Below are positions 6,754 through 17,101 of a DNA stretch of 64,000 nt, piece after piece. The position numbers were made by a program, and so were the translations under genes. The stretch is taken from positions 1 through 64,000 of the forward strand of contig NZ_JARZHH010000013.1 in assembly GCF_029946515.1 (NCBI RefSeq). The letters run 5' to 3'. The stretch is from Polyangium sp. 6x1. GTDB lineage: Bacteria > Myxococcota_A > Polyangia > Polyangiales > Polyangiaceae. The notes below the pieces were generated by a model. It saw nothing but the letters and a program-made list of their open reading frames with translations. It did not search any database and had not been told where the DNA came from. Each line of letters opens with the position of its first letter. The stretch's first letter is position 1.

Positions 6754-8856
6754 ATGAATCGCGAGAGAGGCGGATCTCGCCGCGTTGCGCATCTCGGGCT
6801 GCTGGTCCTCGGTCTCGCGCTGAGCACGGGGTGCAAGCGGGAGGATCCGCCCGCGGAGACGACGAGCGTCGCCGAGCCGGATCCGCTGCCGGAGCTACGT
6901 GCGTTCGAGGCTTCGCGAAGGGCCGCGACCGATTTCGCGTCCCTTCCGCCGAGCGATGCCTCGTTCGGCGCCGATCCCTACGCGATCGCCGCACTGCCGG
7001 GCGGTGAACGGTTCGTCGCGCTGCTCCGCGGGCGGGATGCGATCGTGGTGCTCGACGCGTCGATGCGTGAGCTCGCGCGCATGCCCGCGCCTGGATCGCC
7101 GAGCGGGCTCGCCGTGACGCCCGACGGCCGCGCCGTGCTCGTCGTGGGCGAGCGGGGCGACGGCATCACGCGCTTCGCGATCCAGGAGGCCGCACCGTAC
7201 CTCGCGCCGAGCGGCCGTTTCGGGCTCGGGGGGATGCGGGCGCTGCGTGACGTCGCGGCGGGGCCCGAGGGCGTCGTGTACGCGGTCGAGGAGCACGAGG
7301 GGCGCCTCGTGATGCTCTGGCCCAAGGGGGAAGAAGGGCCGGAGGGGGAGATCGCGGCGCTCCGGGAATACGCGGCGATCGGAGGCGGGCCGATCCACGT
7401 GGAGCGTGTGGGCTCGTTCGTCGTGGTCGATGCGCTCCACGCACATGCGCTCGTGATCCGGCCGGTGGACGAGGCGGGGCGCGCGCTCGCGGAGGGCGAG
7501 GCGCGGATCGCGCATGACGGGCCGATCTGGGGTTTTTCCGCGGTGCCCGACGGCGAAGGGATGTTCGTGCTCGCGGGCGGCGTCGAGGATCACCCGCTCG
7601 ATCGGCGCGGCGGGTTTTTCGGGTACATCGACTCGTTCGTCTTCTTGTACCGCGTGGAGCGCGGCGCGGCGCGGCTGCTCTCCGCGGTGAACGTGGGCGA
7701 TCTCGGCGTGGTGACGCCGAAGGCGCTGCACCTCGCGAAGGAGAAGGACGGCACGCTCGTGGCGCTCGTCACGGGGTACGGCGGCGAGACGGCGGCGCGG
7801 CTCGTGTTCGAGGCGAGCGGGAAAACGCAGGCGATCCCGCCGAAGACGAGCCCGCTTTTGCCGGGCACGCGCGACCTCGTGATGCTGCCCGGCGGCGGGT
7901 TCGTCGGGGCGAACCCTCTGCTCGACGCGTTCGTGATCGTGCGTCCGGACGAACCACGCGAGAGGATCGTGCCGGTCGTGGATGGGGACGGCCCTCGGCC
8001 GCCGAGCGCGGAGGCGCGGCTCGGCGAGGCGCTCTTCTTCACGAATTTGATGGCCCCGGAGAACGGCACCGAGGACGCGCACAGCCGCTTCACGTGCGAG
8101 ACGTGCCACTTCGAGGGCTACGTCGACGGGCGCGTGCACCACACGGGCCGCGGCGAGGTGCGTGTCGTGACGAAGCCGCTCCTCGGCCTCTTCAACAACC
8201 GGCCGCATTTCTCGCGCGCGCTCGATCCGGACCTGTCCGCGGTCGCGCATGCCGAGTTCCGCGTGGCGGGCGCAGGGAGCGGGCATTCGCCGTGGTTCTC
8301 GCTCGACGCCCGAACGCACCCCGTGCTCGCCGCGCTCGGCCGATCGGACACAGAGCCGGCCGATCCGCTCACGCTCCGCCGCGCGCTCATGACGTTCCTG
8401 ATGGGCTTTTCGCACCGGCAGAACCCGAGGAGCGCGGGGCAAACCTCGTTTTCGGAGTTCGAACGCGAGGGCGCGAAGCTCTTCGAGGCGCGCTGCGAAG
8501 GTTGCCACGAGGCGCGGCTCTCGGCCGACGAGAAGGGCAGTCGGCTGCCCTTCGAGCGCTGGGAGAGCCTGATTTTCACGCCTGCGGGGCCGATCGTTTG
8601 GGCCTCGAACGAATACCGGAAGACGGGCGTCGTCCCCTACGTGCACGAGCGGGGCGCGCGCGTGCCGTCGCTGCGAAGGCTCGGCAAGAAGCGCCCGTAC
8701 CTGACGAGCGGCGCGGCGAAGGACCTCGGCGATCTCCTGGCGCGGGCGCGCTGGTCCTCGGAAGGCGTGTTCTTCCACGACGGTGCGCCGGAGGGCGCCG
8801 CGGGGCTCGAAGCGCGAGAGCGCGAGGCGCTGTGGTCGTTTTTGGAGCTGCTCTGA
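6754..8856 (+). CDS. Exported beta-propeller and di-haem cytochrome c peroxidase-like protein
   Basis: 700 residues, starting MNRERGGSRRVAHLGLLV with a lipoprotein-type signal ending STGCK. Residues of about 60-410 have repeated propeller-like segments (GSPSGLAVTPDGRAVLVVGE and similar). The C-terminal third has two haem c sites, CETCH (about C448) and CEGCH (about C581), in a layout like di-haem peroxidase/MauG relatives (GEALFFTNLMAPENGT, TKPLLGLFNNRPHFSR, LFEARCEGCHEARL). Similar proteins are annotated in myxobacteria as MtsA-like or cytochrome c peroxidase proteins. Periplasmic electron transfer is likely; the substrate is unknown. The adjacent candidate selenoprotein and small lipoprotein suggest a shared redox or metal function. 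It converges on the kinase gene that ends at 8882. Confidence 0.82.
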   Translation: MNRERGGSRRVAHLGLLVLGLALSTGCKREDPPAETTSVAEPDPLPELRAFEASRRAATDFASLPPSDASFGADPYAIAALPGGERFVALLRGRDAIVVLDASMRELARMPAPGSPSGLAVTPDGRAVLVVGERGDGITRFAIQEAAPYLAPSGRFGLGGMRALRDVAAGPEGVVYAVEEHEGRLVMLWPKGEEGPEGEIAALREYAAIGGGPIHVERVGSFVVVDALHAHALVIRPVDEAGRALAEGEARIAHDGPIWGFSAVPDGEGMFVLAGGVEDHPLDRRGGFFGYIDSFVFLYRVERGAARLLSAVNVGDLGVVTPKALHLAKEKDGTLVALVTGYGGETAARLVFEASGKTQAIPPKTSPLLPGTRDLVMLPGGGFVGANPLLDAFVIVRPDEPRERIVPVVDGDGPRPPSAEARLGEALFFTNLMAPENGTEDAHSRFTCETCHFEGYVDGRVHHTGRGEVRVVTKPLLGLFNNRPHFSRALDPDLSAVAHAEFRVAGAGSGHSPWFSLDARTHPVLAALGRSDTEPADPLTLRRALMTFLMGFSHRQNPRSAGQTSFSEFEREGAKLFEARCEGCHEARLSADEKGSRLPFERWESLIFTPAGPIVWASNEYRKTGVVPYVHERGARVPSLRRLGKKRPYLTSGAAKDLGDLLARARWSSEGVFFHDGAPEGAAGLEAREREALWSFLELL

Positions 8857-8881
8857 CGGGCGAAGGGGCGTCCCTTGGAGG

Positions 8882-10456
<1,575 letters not shown>

Positions 10457-10465
10457 GCCGGGAGC

Positions 10466-12811
10466 TTACGGCGTCGCGTCTTCGAGCGGCAACGTGAACC
10501 AGAAGCGCGCGCCCACACCAGGCTCGCTCTCGACGTGGATGGTGCCGCCGTGCGCGCGCACGAGGCCGTCGGCGATGAAGAGGCCGAGCCCGGTGCCGGA
10601 AGCCTTGTTCGTCTCGGCGTGGAAGTACCGATCGAAGACGTGCGGCAGGTGATCACTTCGGATCCCGGGCCCGCTGTCGGCGACGTCGATGCGCGCGAAC
10701 GAGCCGTCCCGCGCGAGGCACAAGGTCACGAGGCCTCCCTCGGGCGTGAACTTGATCGCGTTTCCCACGAGGTTCCACAGCACCTGGAGCACGCGCTCGC
10801 GATCGATCCGCGCGAGGAGCGCCCCCTGGGGCAGCGCCTCCTCGATCTGGATGCCCTTCGGCGTCGCGAGCGGCCTGAAGTGCTCGAGCGCCTCGCGCAC
10901 GACCGCGCACACGTCCTCGCGCCCGACCGAGAGCGCGAGCCCGCCCGTCTCGATGCGCGAGGCGTCGAGCAGGTCGCGGATCATGCGATCCATGCGGTCC
11001 GCCGAGCGCAGGATGAGCGCGGTCTTGTTCATGATCTGCGCGTCTTGCCCCGCGTGCCGCCCGATCTGCGTGGCGCCCAGCTTGATCGCGAAGAGCGGGT
11101 TGCGGAGATCGTGGGACACGATCGCGAGGAGGTCCTCCCGCGCCCGCACGGCCGCCTGGGACGCGCGGTAAAGCTGATCGTTTTCTTCCCGTGCGCGCCG
11201 CTCGACATCGTAGAGGCGCGCGCGCTCGAGGGCCTGCGCGCAGTGCTCCGCCACCGACTCCAGGAAGCGTTGCTCCACCTCGTCGAGCCGGCGCGTCCCC
11301 GCGAGCGAGAGCCCCATCGCCCCGAGCACGCGATCGTGCGCGATGAGCGGGAGCGCCGCGAAAGCGAGGCTCTTCTCGTCACGCGCCACCTCCCCGAGGT
11401 GCGGGTAGCGCGCGAGGTACTCCTCGACCGTCGAGAGGAAGATCGGCTGGCGAGCCCGCACGGCGTCCGTGAGGGGTACGCGCATCTCGAGCGGGATCAA
11501 CTGAAAGGGGTCGACGACGCTCCCCGCATACCCCGCGGCCCGCGCGACCACGAGCGCCCCGCGCTTCTCGTCGAGCAGGAACACCGAGCCGGCGTGCGCG
11601 CCCATCTCGCTGCGCGCTTGCTCCACGACCACCTCGGCCACCTGCGCGGCGGTGAGCGCGAACGAGAGCCGCCGCGTGATCGAGTGCAGCCGCTTCGTGC
11701 GGTCCACGGCCGCGCGTGCGACGAGCGCCGCCTCTTGCTCCTCCCGGGCCGCTCGATCCGCCACGACCGCGAGCGCGATCCTCCGCGCGAGCTCCTCGGC
11801 CACCTTCAGGTCCGTGCCCACGACGCGCCGCTCCTTGCAGCTCGCCGCGAGCGTGATCGCCCCGAGCGCGCGCCCCTGCCAGATGATCGGCACGACCAGC
11901 CCCGCGGTGATCGTGACCGCGCGCATGACCGCGAGCGCCTCGTCGTCGCTCATCGTCGCGGCGAGCATTGCGTCCGAGGTCTCGGGCATGACCTGCGCCA
12001 CGCCGCTGCGCATCACGCGCGCGAGCGGGCTCTTCGTCGAGTCGAGCGCCGGGCCCCTCTGCATGCACGGCTGCCGGAGGAGCGCGGCCTTCACGGGATC
12101 CTCGTGATCCACGGCGGCGAGCCGCGCGGCGCCCGCTTCGAGCAGGTGAACGAGGCAAAACCCTCGGATCCACTGGGCGGCGCGCGCAGCCACCGCGGCG
12201 AGCCGTGGCCCGAGATCCGTCGCGCTCCCGAGCGCTTGCCCCGCGTCGAGCAAGAGACCGAGCGACGCGTCCACGCGCCCTCGTTCCTCGACGCCGGCGA
12301 CGCGGCCGATGCCGAGCGCGAGCGGCGCTTCGACGGCGGACAGGATCCCGAGCTCCGGCGCGTCCGGGAGGCGCGGCTCCCGATCGAAGAGCTCGAGGAC
12401 GCCGATGAGCTCGCCGCCGAGGTGGATCGGGAACGCCACCGCCGTCCGCAGCGCGGCGGGCTCTGCGGCCTCCCGGCGCAAGAACAGCGGCTCGGCGGCG
12501 ATCTCGGGCACGAACGTGGTCGCGCCGCGCGCCCAGGTGAGCCCAGGCAAACCCTCGCCATAACCGAACGTCCGCTGCGACGACGCCGCCTCGAACGCGG
12601 GCGCGATGGGCTCTTCCGGATCCTGCCACGCCCCGGCGCAGCGCAGCACGAAGGCCTCTCGATCGAGGCGCCAGGCGAGGGCCAGCGCGAAGCCCGAGAG
12701 ACGCGCGACCTCACGCAGGATCGAGCGGATCGCGCTGTCGGGCGCCTCCTCGGAGAGGGCGCGCAGGGCTGCGATGGGCAGCTCGCGTGGCTCGACGTCG
12801 GCAATCAGCAT
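10466..12811 (-). CDS. Multi-GAF sensor histidine kinase
   Basis: 781 residues, ATG 12811, no membrane segment, so cytosolic. The N-terminal two thirds are GAF-like sensor domains (three can be outlined: about 20-160, 190-345 and 370-520, the last with AGSVFLLDEKRGALVVARAAGY). A HisKA dimerisation domain follows with IVSHDLRNPLFAIKLG (phospho-acceptor His about 567), then a HATPase domain with LVGNAIKFTPEGG (N box), IDVADSGPGIRSDHLPHVFD (G1) and SGTGLGLFIADGLVRAHGG (G2). No receiver domain or response regulator is adjacent. Instead the next gene in the operon is a Ser/Thr kinase, so cross-talk between the two phosphorylation systems is plausible. Confidence 0.92.
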   Translation of the reverse strand: MLIADVEPRELPIAALRALSEEAPDSAIRSILREVARLSGFALALAWRLDREAFVLRCAGAWQDPEEPIAPAFEAASSQRTFGYGEGLPGLTWARGATTFVPEIAAEPLFLRREAAEPAALRTAVAFPIHLGGELIGVLELFDREPRLPDAPELGILSAVEAPLALGIGRVAGVEERGRVDASLGLLLDAGQALGSATDLGPRLAAVAARAAQWIRGFCLVHLLEAGAARLAAVDHEDPVKAALLRQPCMQRGPALDSTKSPLARVMRSGVAQVMPETSDAMLAATMSDDEALAVMRAVTITAGLVVPIIWQGRALGAITLAASCKERRVVGTDLKVAEELARRIALAVVADRAAREEQEAALVARAAVDRTKRLHSITRRLSFALTAAQVAEVVVEQARSEMGAHAGSVFLLDEKRGALVVARAAGYAGSVVDPFQLIPLEMRVPLTDAVRARQPIFLSTVEEYLARYPHLGEVARDEKSLAFAALPLIAHDRVLGAMGLSLAGTRRLDEVEQRFLESVAEHCAQALERARLYDVERRAREENDQLYRASQAAVRAREDLLAIVSHDLRNPLFAIKLGATQIGRHAGQDAQIMNKTALILRSADRMDRMIRDLLDASRIETGGLALSVGREDVCAVVREALEHFRPLATPKGIQIEEALPQGALLARIDRERVLQVLWNLVGNAIKFTPEGGLVTLCLARDGSFARIDVADSGPGIRSDHLPHVFDRYFHAETNKASGTGLGLFIADGLVRAHGGTIHVESEPGVGARFWFTLPLEDATP

Positions 12812-12995
12812 GCAGAGGGAGGAATCGCATCGATGAAGCAGCGGGCCTTGCGAAGACGCGGCGCGCCTCGGCGACCGAGCCTCTTCCTAGGCTGGCCGCC
12901 TCCACGTCGCAACCCCCGTTTTCCCCCGCACGCCGAGCTCGAGCGAGCCGGGATGCTTTGATCTCCAACAACCCGCTCGGCCCGTTTGCTCGTCG

Positions 12996-13682
12996 TCAAG
13001 GCACCTTGGCGTGCAGGACGGCGATCGCGTCGAGATCGAAGCCCGCGTTCGGCGCCGCGCCGATGCCCTGGAGATCGCGGATGCGGACGAACCGAGCCTC
13101 GCTCACCCCGAGCTCCGCGAGGTCGAACGTGTCGCCGCCGGACACGCTGGGATCGAGGGAAGAGATGCCCAGATCGCCGTTCGCGAAGACCGGCGAATAC
13201 CCCGCGCAGCCCGCGGGCGGCTTCGCGTCCTCCGCGCAAGGGAACACGTGCCAGGTCTCGCCGTCGGCGCTGACGGAGACCTCGGCGAGCTCTGCGTACA
13301 CATTGTTCGGATCGCCCGACGCGAAGAACGCGTTCTCGAACACCACGAAGTCCGGGCCTTCGCCATCGATGATCGTGTTGCCGCCGAAGCCGAGCACGAT
13401 CGATCCGCCCCGGCCGAGCGAGAGCACGTCAAGCCCGCCCGATGTCGTGCCGTTGCCGAGCGGCTCGCCGTAGATGACCTCGGGGAACCGATCCGCACCG
13501 AAACCCGCGTCGTCGCCGGGCTCGAAGGCGACCACGCAGGACGCCGTCCGGGTCGCCGCGGCGTCCGCGGAGCAGGCATACGGCTCGTCCGTGGTGCTCG
13601 TCGAGCTCGCCGGCCCTTCGCCCCCACACCCCACGCCGGCGAGGCCCAGCGCGCCCAGGAAGACAACCACGACGCGGTGCAC
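12996..13682 (-). CDS. Lipoprotein with conserved GPDFVVFEN region
   Basis: 228 residues from GTG 13682 (GAGGG four bases upstream), opening MHRVVVVFLGALGLAGVGCGG with a lipobox. The much longer frame that covers it into glcD is a shadow. The mature part contains GRGGSIVLGFGGNTIIDGEG and GPDFVVFENAF, then VSVSADGETWHVFPC and a C-terminal ARFVRIRDLQ...AGFDLDAIAVLH. This beta-rich pattern resembles a family of bacterial cell-surface proteins with an F5/8-like or LamG-like fold, but I cannot name it. A surface role is likely. It lies 184 bp upstream of the histidine kinase on the same strand and is divergent from glcD. Confidence 0.8.
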   Translation of the reverse strand: MHRVVVVFLGALGLAGVGCGGEGPASSTSTTDEPYACSADAAATRTASCVVAFEPGDDAGFGADRFPEVIYGEPLGNGTTSGGLDVLSLGRGGSIVLGFGGNTIIDGEGPDFVVFENAFFASGDPNNVYAELAEVSVSADGETWHVFPCAEDAKPPAGCAGYSPVFANGDLGISSLDPSVSGGDTFDLAELGVSEARFVRIRDLQGIGAAPNAGFDLDAIAVLHAKVP

Positions 13683-13760
13683 GGACCCTCGATACCAGGC
13701 CGCAGAGGGCGTGCAAAGGGGACCATCGCCGCTCCGCGGGATCCGTACTAGAAATCGTTC

Positions 13761-15188
13761 GTGCTTCGTCGCGCGCCTTTCCCCCGCCCCTCCGCCGCAG
13801 CCGTCGACAAGGCGAGGCGCTTGCTCGATCGTGCCCTCGGGCCTTCGAAGGTCATCACCTCGCCCGACGGATGCGAAGCGTACGCGGGAGACGAGTCCGA
13901 TCAGGAGCCCGTGATCCCCGACGCGGTCGTCATCGCCGAGACGCCGGACGACATCCTCCGCGCGCTTTCGGCTGCAAATGAAGCCGAGGTCCCGATCGTC
14001 CCGCGTGGCGCGGGCAGCGGCAAATCCGGCGGCGCGGTGCCCGTCGGCGGAGGCATCGTCGTCACCACGCTCGGCATGAACGGCATCAAGGAGATCGATC
14101 GCGACGAGCTCGTCGCCGTCGTCGAGCCGGGCGTCATCCTCGGCGACTTTCACGCCGCGGTCGAGGCCGAGGGCCTCTTCTACCCGCCCGATCCGAACTC
14201 GCTCAAGATGTGCGCCCTCGGCGGCAACCTCGCCGAGAACGCGGGCGGCCCGCGCGCCTTCAAGTACGGCGTCACGCGCGAGTACGTGCTCGGCCTCGAA
14301 GCGCTCCTCGTCGATGGAACCCGCCTCCGCACCGGACGCCGCACCGTCAAGGGCGTCACGGGCTACGACGTCACGAGCTTGCTCGTCGGCAGCGAGGGCA
14401 CGCTCGCGGTCTTCACCGAGGCAACGCTCCAGCTCATCCCGAAGCCCCCGAGCGTCGCCACGCTCCTCGGCCTCTTCGACACCGCGCTCGCCTCCGGCCG
14501 CGCCGTCTCCGCGATCATCGCGGCGGGCCTCGTCCCGCGTTGCCTCGAGCTGCTCGACGCGGGCGCGCTCTCGGCCGTCCGTGCCCGCGGCGTCCCCGTC
14601 GATGCGCGCGCCGGCGCGCTCCTGCTCATCGAGGTCGACGGCGATCCTGCCTCGTGCGAGGCCGCGATGGAGCGCATCGGCGAGGCGTGCGTGGCCGAGG
14701 GCGCGCTCGACGTCCTCGTCGCGCAGGACGCCGCGCAACGCGAGCGCCTCTGGGAAGCGCGCCGCGCGCTCTCTCCGGCCACACGCGCGATGGCCCGCTA
14801 CAAGATCTCGGAGGACGTCGTCGTCCCTCGCACGCGCTTGCCCGACCTGCTCCGCGAGATCGATCGCATCAGCGAAGAGACCTCGATCCGCATGCTCTCC
14901 TACGGCCACGCGGGCGACGGCAACCTGCACGTGAACTTCCTCTGGGACGATCCCGACGCCGGTCTGCGCGTCGAGCGCGGCCTCGATCGCCTCTTCCGCG
15001 CCGTCGTCGGCATGCGCGGCACGCTCACGGGCGAGCATGGCGTCGGCACCTCCAAGGCCGAGTACTTGCCGCTCGAACAGAGCCCGGAGCTCATCGACCT
15101 GCAGCGGCGCTTGAAGGCCGTCTTCGATCCGAAGAACCTCTTGAACCCCCACAAGATCTTCCCCCGCCGCGGCCACGGGGTCTGCTAG
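13761..15188 (+). CDS. glcD: FAD-linked oxidase, glycolate oxidase subunit GlcD family
   Basis: 475 residues from GTG 13761. It is an FAD-binding type 4 (VAO/PCMH) dehydrogenase that oxidises 2-hydroxyacids such as glycolate or D-lactate. The FAD domain shows VPRGAGSGKSGGAVPVGGG, PPDPNSLKMCALGGNLAENA and GYDVTSLLVGSEGTLAV; the cap domain ends with SYGHAGDGNLHVNF (His and Asp near the flavin) and TGEHGVGTSKAEYL, with LFDPKNLLNPHKIFP at the C terminus. Length fits the family (about 460-500). GlcE/GlcF partners are not adjacent, so it may be a stand-alone D-lactate or glycolate dehydrogenase. ruvC begins 10 bp after its stop. Confidence 0.9.
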   Translation: MLRRAPFPRPSAAAVDKARRLLDRALGPSKVITSPDGCEAYAGDESDQEPVIPDAVVIAETPDDILRALSAANEAEVPIVPRGAGSGKSGGAVPVGGGIVVTTLGMNGIKEIDRDELVAVVEPGVILGDFHAAVEAEGLFYPPDPNSLKMCALGGNLAENAGGPRAFKYGVTREYVLGLEALLVDGTRLRTGRRTVKGVTGYDVTSLLVGSEGTLAVFTEATLQLIPKPPSVATLLGLFDTALASGRAVSAIIAAGLVPRCLELLDAGALSAVRARGVPVDARAGALLLIEVDGDPASCEAAMERIGEACVAEGALDVLVAQDAAQRERLWEARRALSPATRAMARYKISEDVVVPRTRLPDLLREIDRISEETSIRMLSYGHAGDGNLHVNFLWDDPDAGLRVERGLDRLFRAVVGMRGTLTGEHGVGTSKAEYLPLEQSPELIDLQRRLKAVFDPKNLLNPHKIFPRRGHGVC

Positions 15189-15198
15189 AACGCCCCGC

Positions 15199-15729
15199 GT
15201 GCGTGTCCTCGGCATCGATCCTGGCAGCCGTCACCTCGGGTGGGGCGTGCTCGAGCGCGTCGGCACGCGGGTCGAGCACGTCGCCCACGGCGTCATCGAC
15301 GTCGACCTCGACGGCACCTTCGCCGACCGCCTCGTCGACATCGACGACCGCCTCGGCGAGGTCATCACGCAGTACGCGCCCTCGCACGCCGCGGTCGAGA
15401 GCATCTTCTTCTCCAAGGACGCGCAGAGCGCGGCCAAACTCGGCCATGCGCGCGGCGTCGTCCTGCTCCGGCTCGCCCGCGCTTCGCTCCAGACGTCCGA
15501 GTACCCGCCTGCGCTCGTGAAGCGCACCGTCGCGGGCAAGGGCGCGGCGGACAAGCGCCAGGTGGCCATGGTGGTGACGGCCATCCTCCGGCTCGGCACG
15601 CCGCCCCGGTCGGATGCCGCCGACGCGCTCGCCATCGCGCTCACGCACTGCAACGTCGTGGGTTTCCAGACGGCCCTCGCCGCTTCTGCGCCCGCCCGCC
15701 CGGGTCGACGACGCGCGAACGTCCCGTGA
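15199..15729 (+). CDS. ruvC: Holliday junction endonuclease RuvC
   Basis: 176 residues from GTG 15199. RuvC is a dimeric, Mg-dependent nuclease that cuts Holliday junctions symmetrically, working with RuvAB. The acidic catalytic residues can be placed: Asp7 in VLGIDPGS, Glu in AAVESIFFSKD, and the Asp pair in SDAADALAIALTH. The region SAAKLGHARGVVLL and the basic VKRTVAGKGAADKRQVAMVV helix are typical DNA-contacting parts. Length is normal. ruvA and ruvB are not nearby, which is common in myxobacteria and other groups. It sits directly behind glcD. Confidence 0.95.
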   Translation: MRVLGIDPGSRHLGWGVLERVGTRVEHVAHGVIDVDLDGTFADRLVDIDDRLGEVITQYAPSHAAVESIFFSKDAQSAAKLGHARGVVLLRLARASLQTSEYPPALVKRTVAGKGAADKRQVAMVVTAILRLGTPPRSDAADALAIALTHCNVVGFQTALAASAPARPGRRRANVP

Positions 15730-15807
15730 TCTTGCATCGCCTCGGGGCGGCCTGCGTCCAACCCCGCGGCACCCTCGGTCCGGCCAACTACGCGGAACAG
15801 GAAGAAA

Positions 15808-16533
15808 ATGATGCGTAAGGTAAGGTTTCTCTCGATCCCCTCCCTCCTCGCGGCCTGCGCCGTGGTCCCTGCTCTGCTGCTCTGCTCGACCGACGGCTAC
15901 ACCCAGGCCGCCGCGCCCGCCGCCCCTGCGGCGGCCCCTGCGAAGGGCCCCACGGCCGAAGAGATCGGCCGCCGCGTCCAGGCGTTCTACGACTCCACGA
16001 AGACCTTCAAGGCCACGTTCGCGCAGACCTATACGATCAAGGTCCAGAACGTGAAGAAGGAGTCGAAGGGCACGGTCACCTTCGAGAAGCCCGGCAAGAT
16101 GAGCTGGGTGTACGACGCGCCGAACGGCAACCGCGTCGTGTCCGACGGCAAGGTGATCCGCGTCTACGAGAAAGAAAACGAGCAGATGTTCGAGACGCCG
16201 GTCAAAAACTCGCAATACCCGGCGGCGCTCGCGTTCCTCATGGGCACCGGGCAGCTCGTGAAGGATTTCAACCTGAAGCTGCTCGACGCCGCGCAGATGA
16301 AGTTCGAGGGCGGATACGTGCTCGAGGGCACGCCGAAAGACGCGACGCCCGCCTACCAGAAGGTGCTCCTCTACGTCGACGCGCAGACGAACCAGGTTCG
16401 CCGCGTCCTCATCCTCGACGCGCAGGGCAACAAGAACCGCTTCGACTTCAGCGCCCCCGTCGTGAACCAGCCCGTCGCCAAGGGCGAGTTCGACTTCACG
16501 CCGCCGCCCGGCACGCGCGTCCTCAAGCCTTGA
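15808..16533 (+). CDS. lolA: Outer-membrane lipoprotein carrier protein LolA-like
   Basis: 241 residues, start ATG 15808 (ATG repeated at 15811). A signal peptide of about 35 residues with an Ala-rich stretch is followed by the LolA fold: EEIGRRVQAFYDSTKTFKATFAQTY (first helix), GTVTFEKPGKMSWVYDAPNG, VVSDGKVIRVYEKENEQMFE, LLYVDAQTNQVRRVLILDAQGN and a C-terminal GEFDFTPPPGTRVL. LolA shuttles lipoproteins across the periplasm from LolCDE to the outer membrane. LolB is rarely found outside gamma/beta-proteobacteria and is not seen here. The many lipoproteins in this window need such a carrier. Confidence 0.9.
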   Translation: MMRKVRFLSIPSLLAACAVVPALLLCSTDGYTQAAAPAAPAAAPAKGPTAEEIGRRVQAFYDSTKTFKATFAQTYTIKVQNVKKESKGTVTFEKPGKMSWVYDAPNGNRVVSDGKVIRVYEKENEQMFETPVKNSQYPAALAFLMGTGQLVKDFNLKLLDAAQMKFEGGYVLEGTPKDATPAYQKVLLYVDAQTNQVRRVLILDAQGNKNRFDFSAPVVNQPVAKGEFDFTPPPGTRVLKP

Positions 16534-16599
16534 CGCATGTCGCCGGAAACCATGCAACCGGACGGAATTTCTGGTACATCCAGAGTTGTTGGAGGTGCG

Positions 16600-17031
16600 A
16601 TGAACGCGCATAGCTGGATGGGTCGCGGGATGCTTTCGGTCGCCTTTGCGCTGCTCTTCGCGGCGTGTGGTGGCCCGCTCGAGTACATGGCCAAGGGCAC
16701 GCCGCGCGCGCCCGACGCCGACGCGAAGATCGTGGCCGAGGTCAACAGCAGCACGGTTCTGACCACCGTGAGCATCGAGGCGGAGCACCTCGCGCCTCCC
16801 GATCGGCTCATGCCGGGCGCCACGGCGTACGTCGTGTGGGCCCGCAAGGACTCGAGCAGCCAGTGGCAGCGCATCGGGTCGCTCGCGTACAACGCCGACA
16901 AGCGGACGGGCTCTCTGCCCACGGCGACGGTGCCGCTCACGAGCTTCGAGCTCATCGTGAGCGCCGAGCAACAGAACGCGCCGACGTCGCCCTCTCCGCA
17001 CGTCGTGATCCAGCAGAAGATCGCCGACTGA
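16600..17031 (+). CDS. Small lipoprotein of unknown function
   Basis: 143 residues. ATG 16600 is chosen because GGAGG lies five bases upstream (16591-16595); an upstream ATG at 16537 is open but unsupported. The signal MNAHSWMGRGMLSVAFALLF ends at AAC, a lipobox. The mature domain (IVAEVNSSTVLTTVSIEAEH, LMPGATAYVVWARKDSSSQW, FELIVSAEQQNAP) looks like a small all-beta fold resembling an anti-sigma-factor or fibronectin-like sandwich seen in many myxobacterial lipoproteins, but no family is assigned. It is in line with lolA and prsW. Confidence 0.78.
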   Translation: MNAHSWMGRGMLSVAFALLFAACGGPLEYMAKGTPRAPDADAKIVAEVNSSTVLTTVSIEAEHLAPPDRLMPGATAYVVWARKDSSSQWQRIGSLAYNADKRTGSLPTATVPLTSFELIVSAEQQNAPTSPSPHVVIQQKIAD

Positions 17032-17067
17032 CCTCGCGCTCGCGACGGCACAGACGGTAGGATGAAC

Positions 17068-17097
17068 GAACGCCCGGCGCTCTTGCGTCGGGCGTTC
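17068..17097 (+). terminator. Hairpin just ahead of the prsW-like start
   Basis: GAACGCCCG (17068-17076) pairs with CGGGCGTTC (17089-17097) across a 12-base loop, five bases before ATG 17102. It may end the lipoprotein transcript or mask the start of the next gene. No T-run follows and no Shine-Dalgarno is visible before that start. Confidence 0.4.
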
Positions 17098-17101
17098 CGC
17101 C

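Noticed and set aside
12996-15215. A 739-codon minus-strand frame covering both the lipoprotein and the glcD region
   Set aside because: Only its last 228 codons (from 13682) have a signal peptide and recognisable structure; the rest is antisense to glcD.
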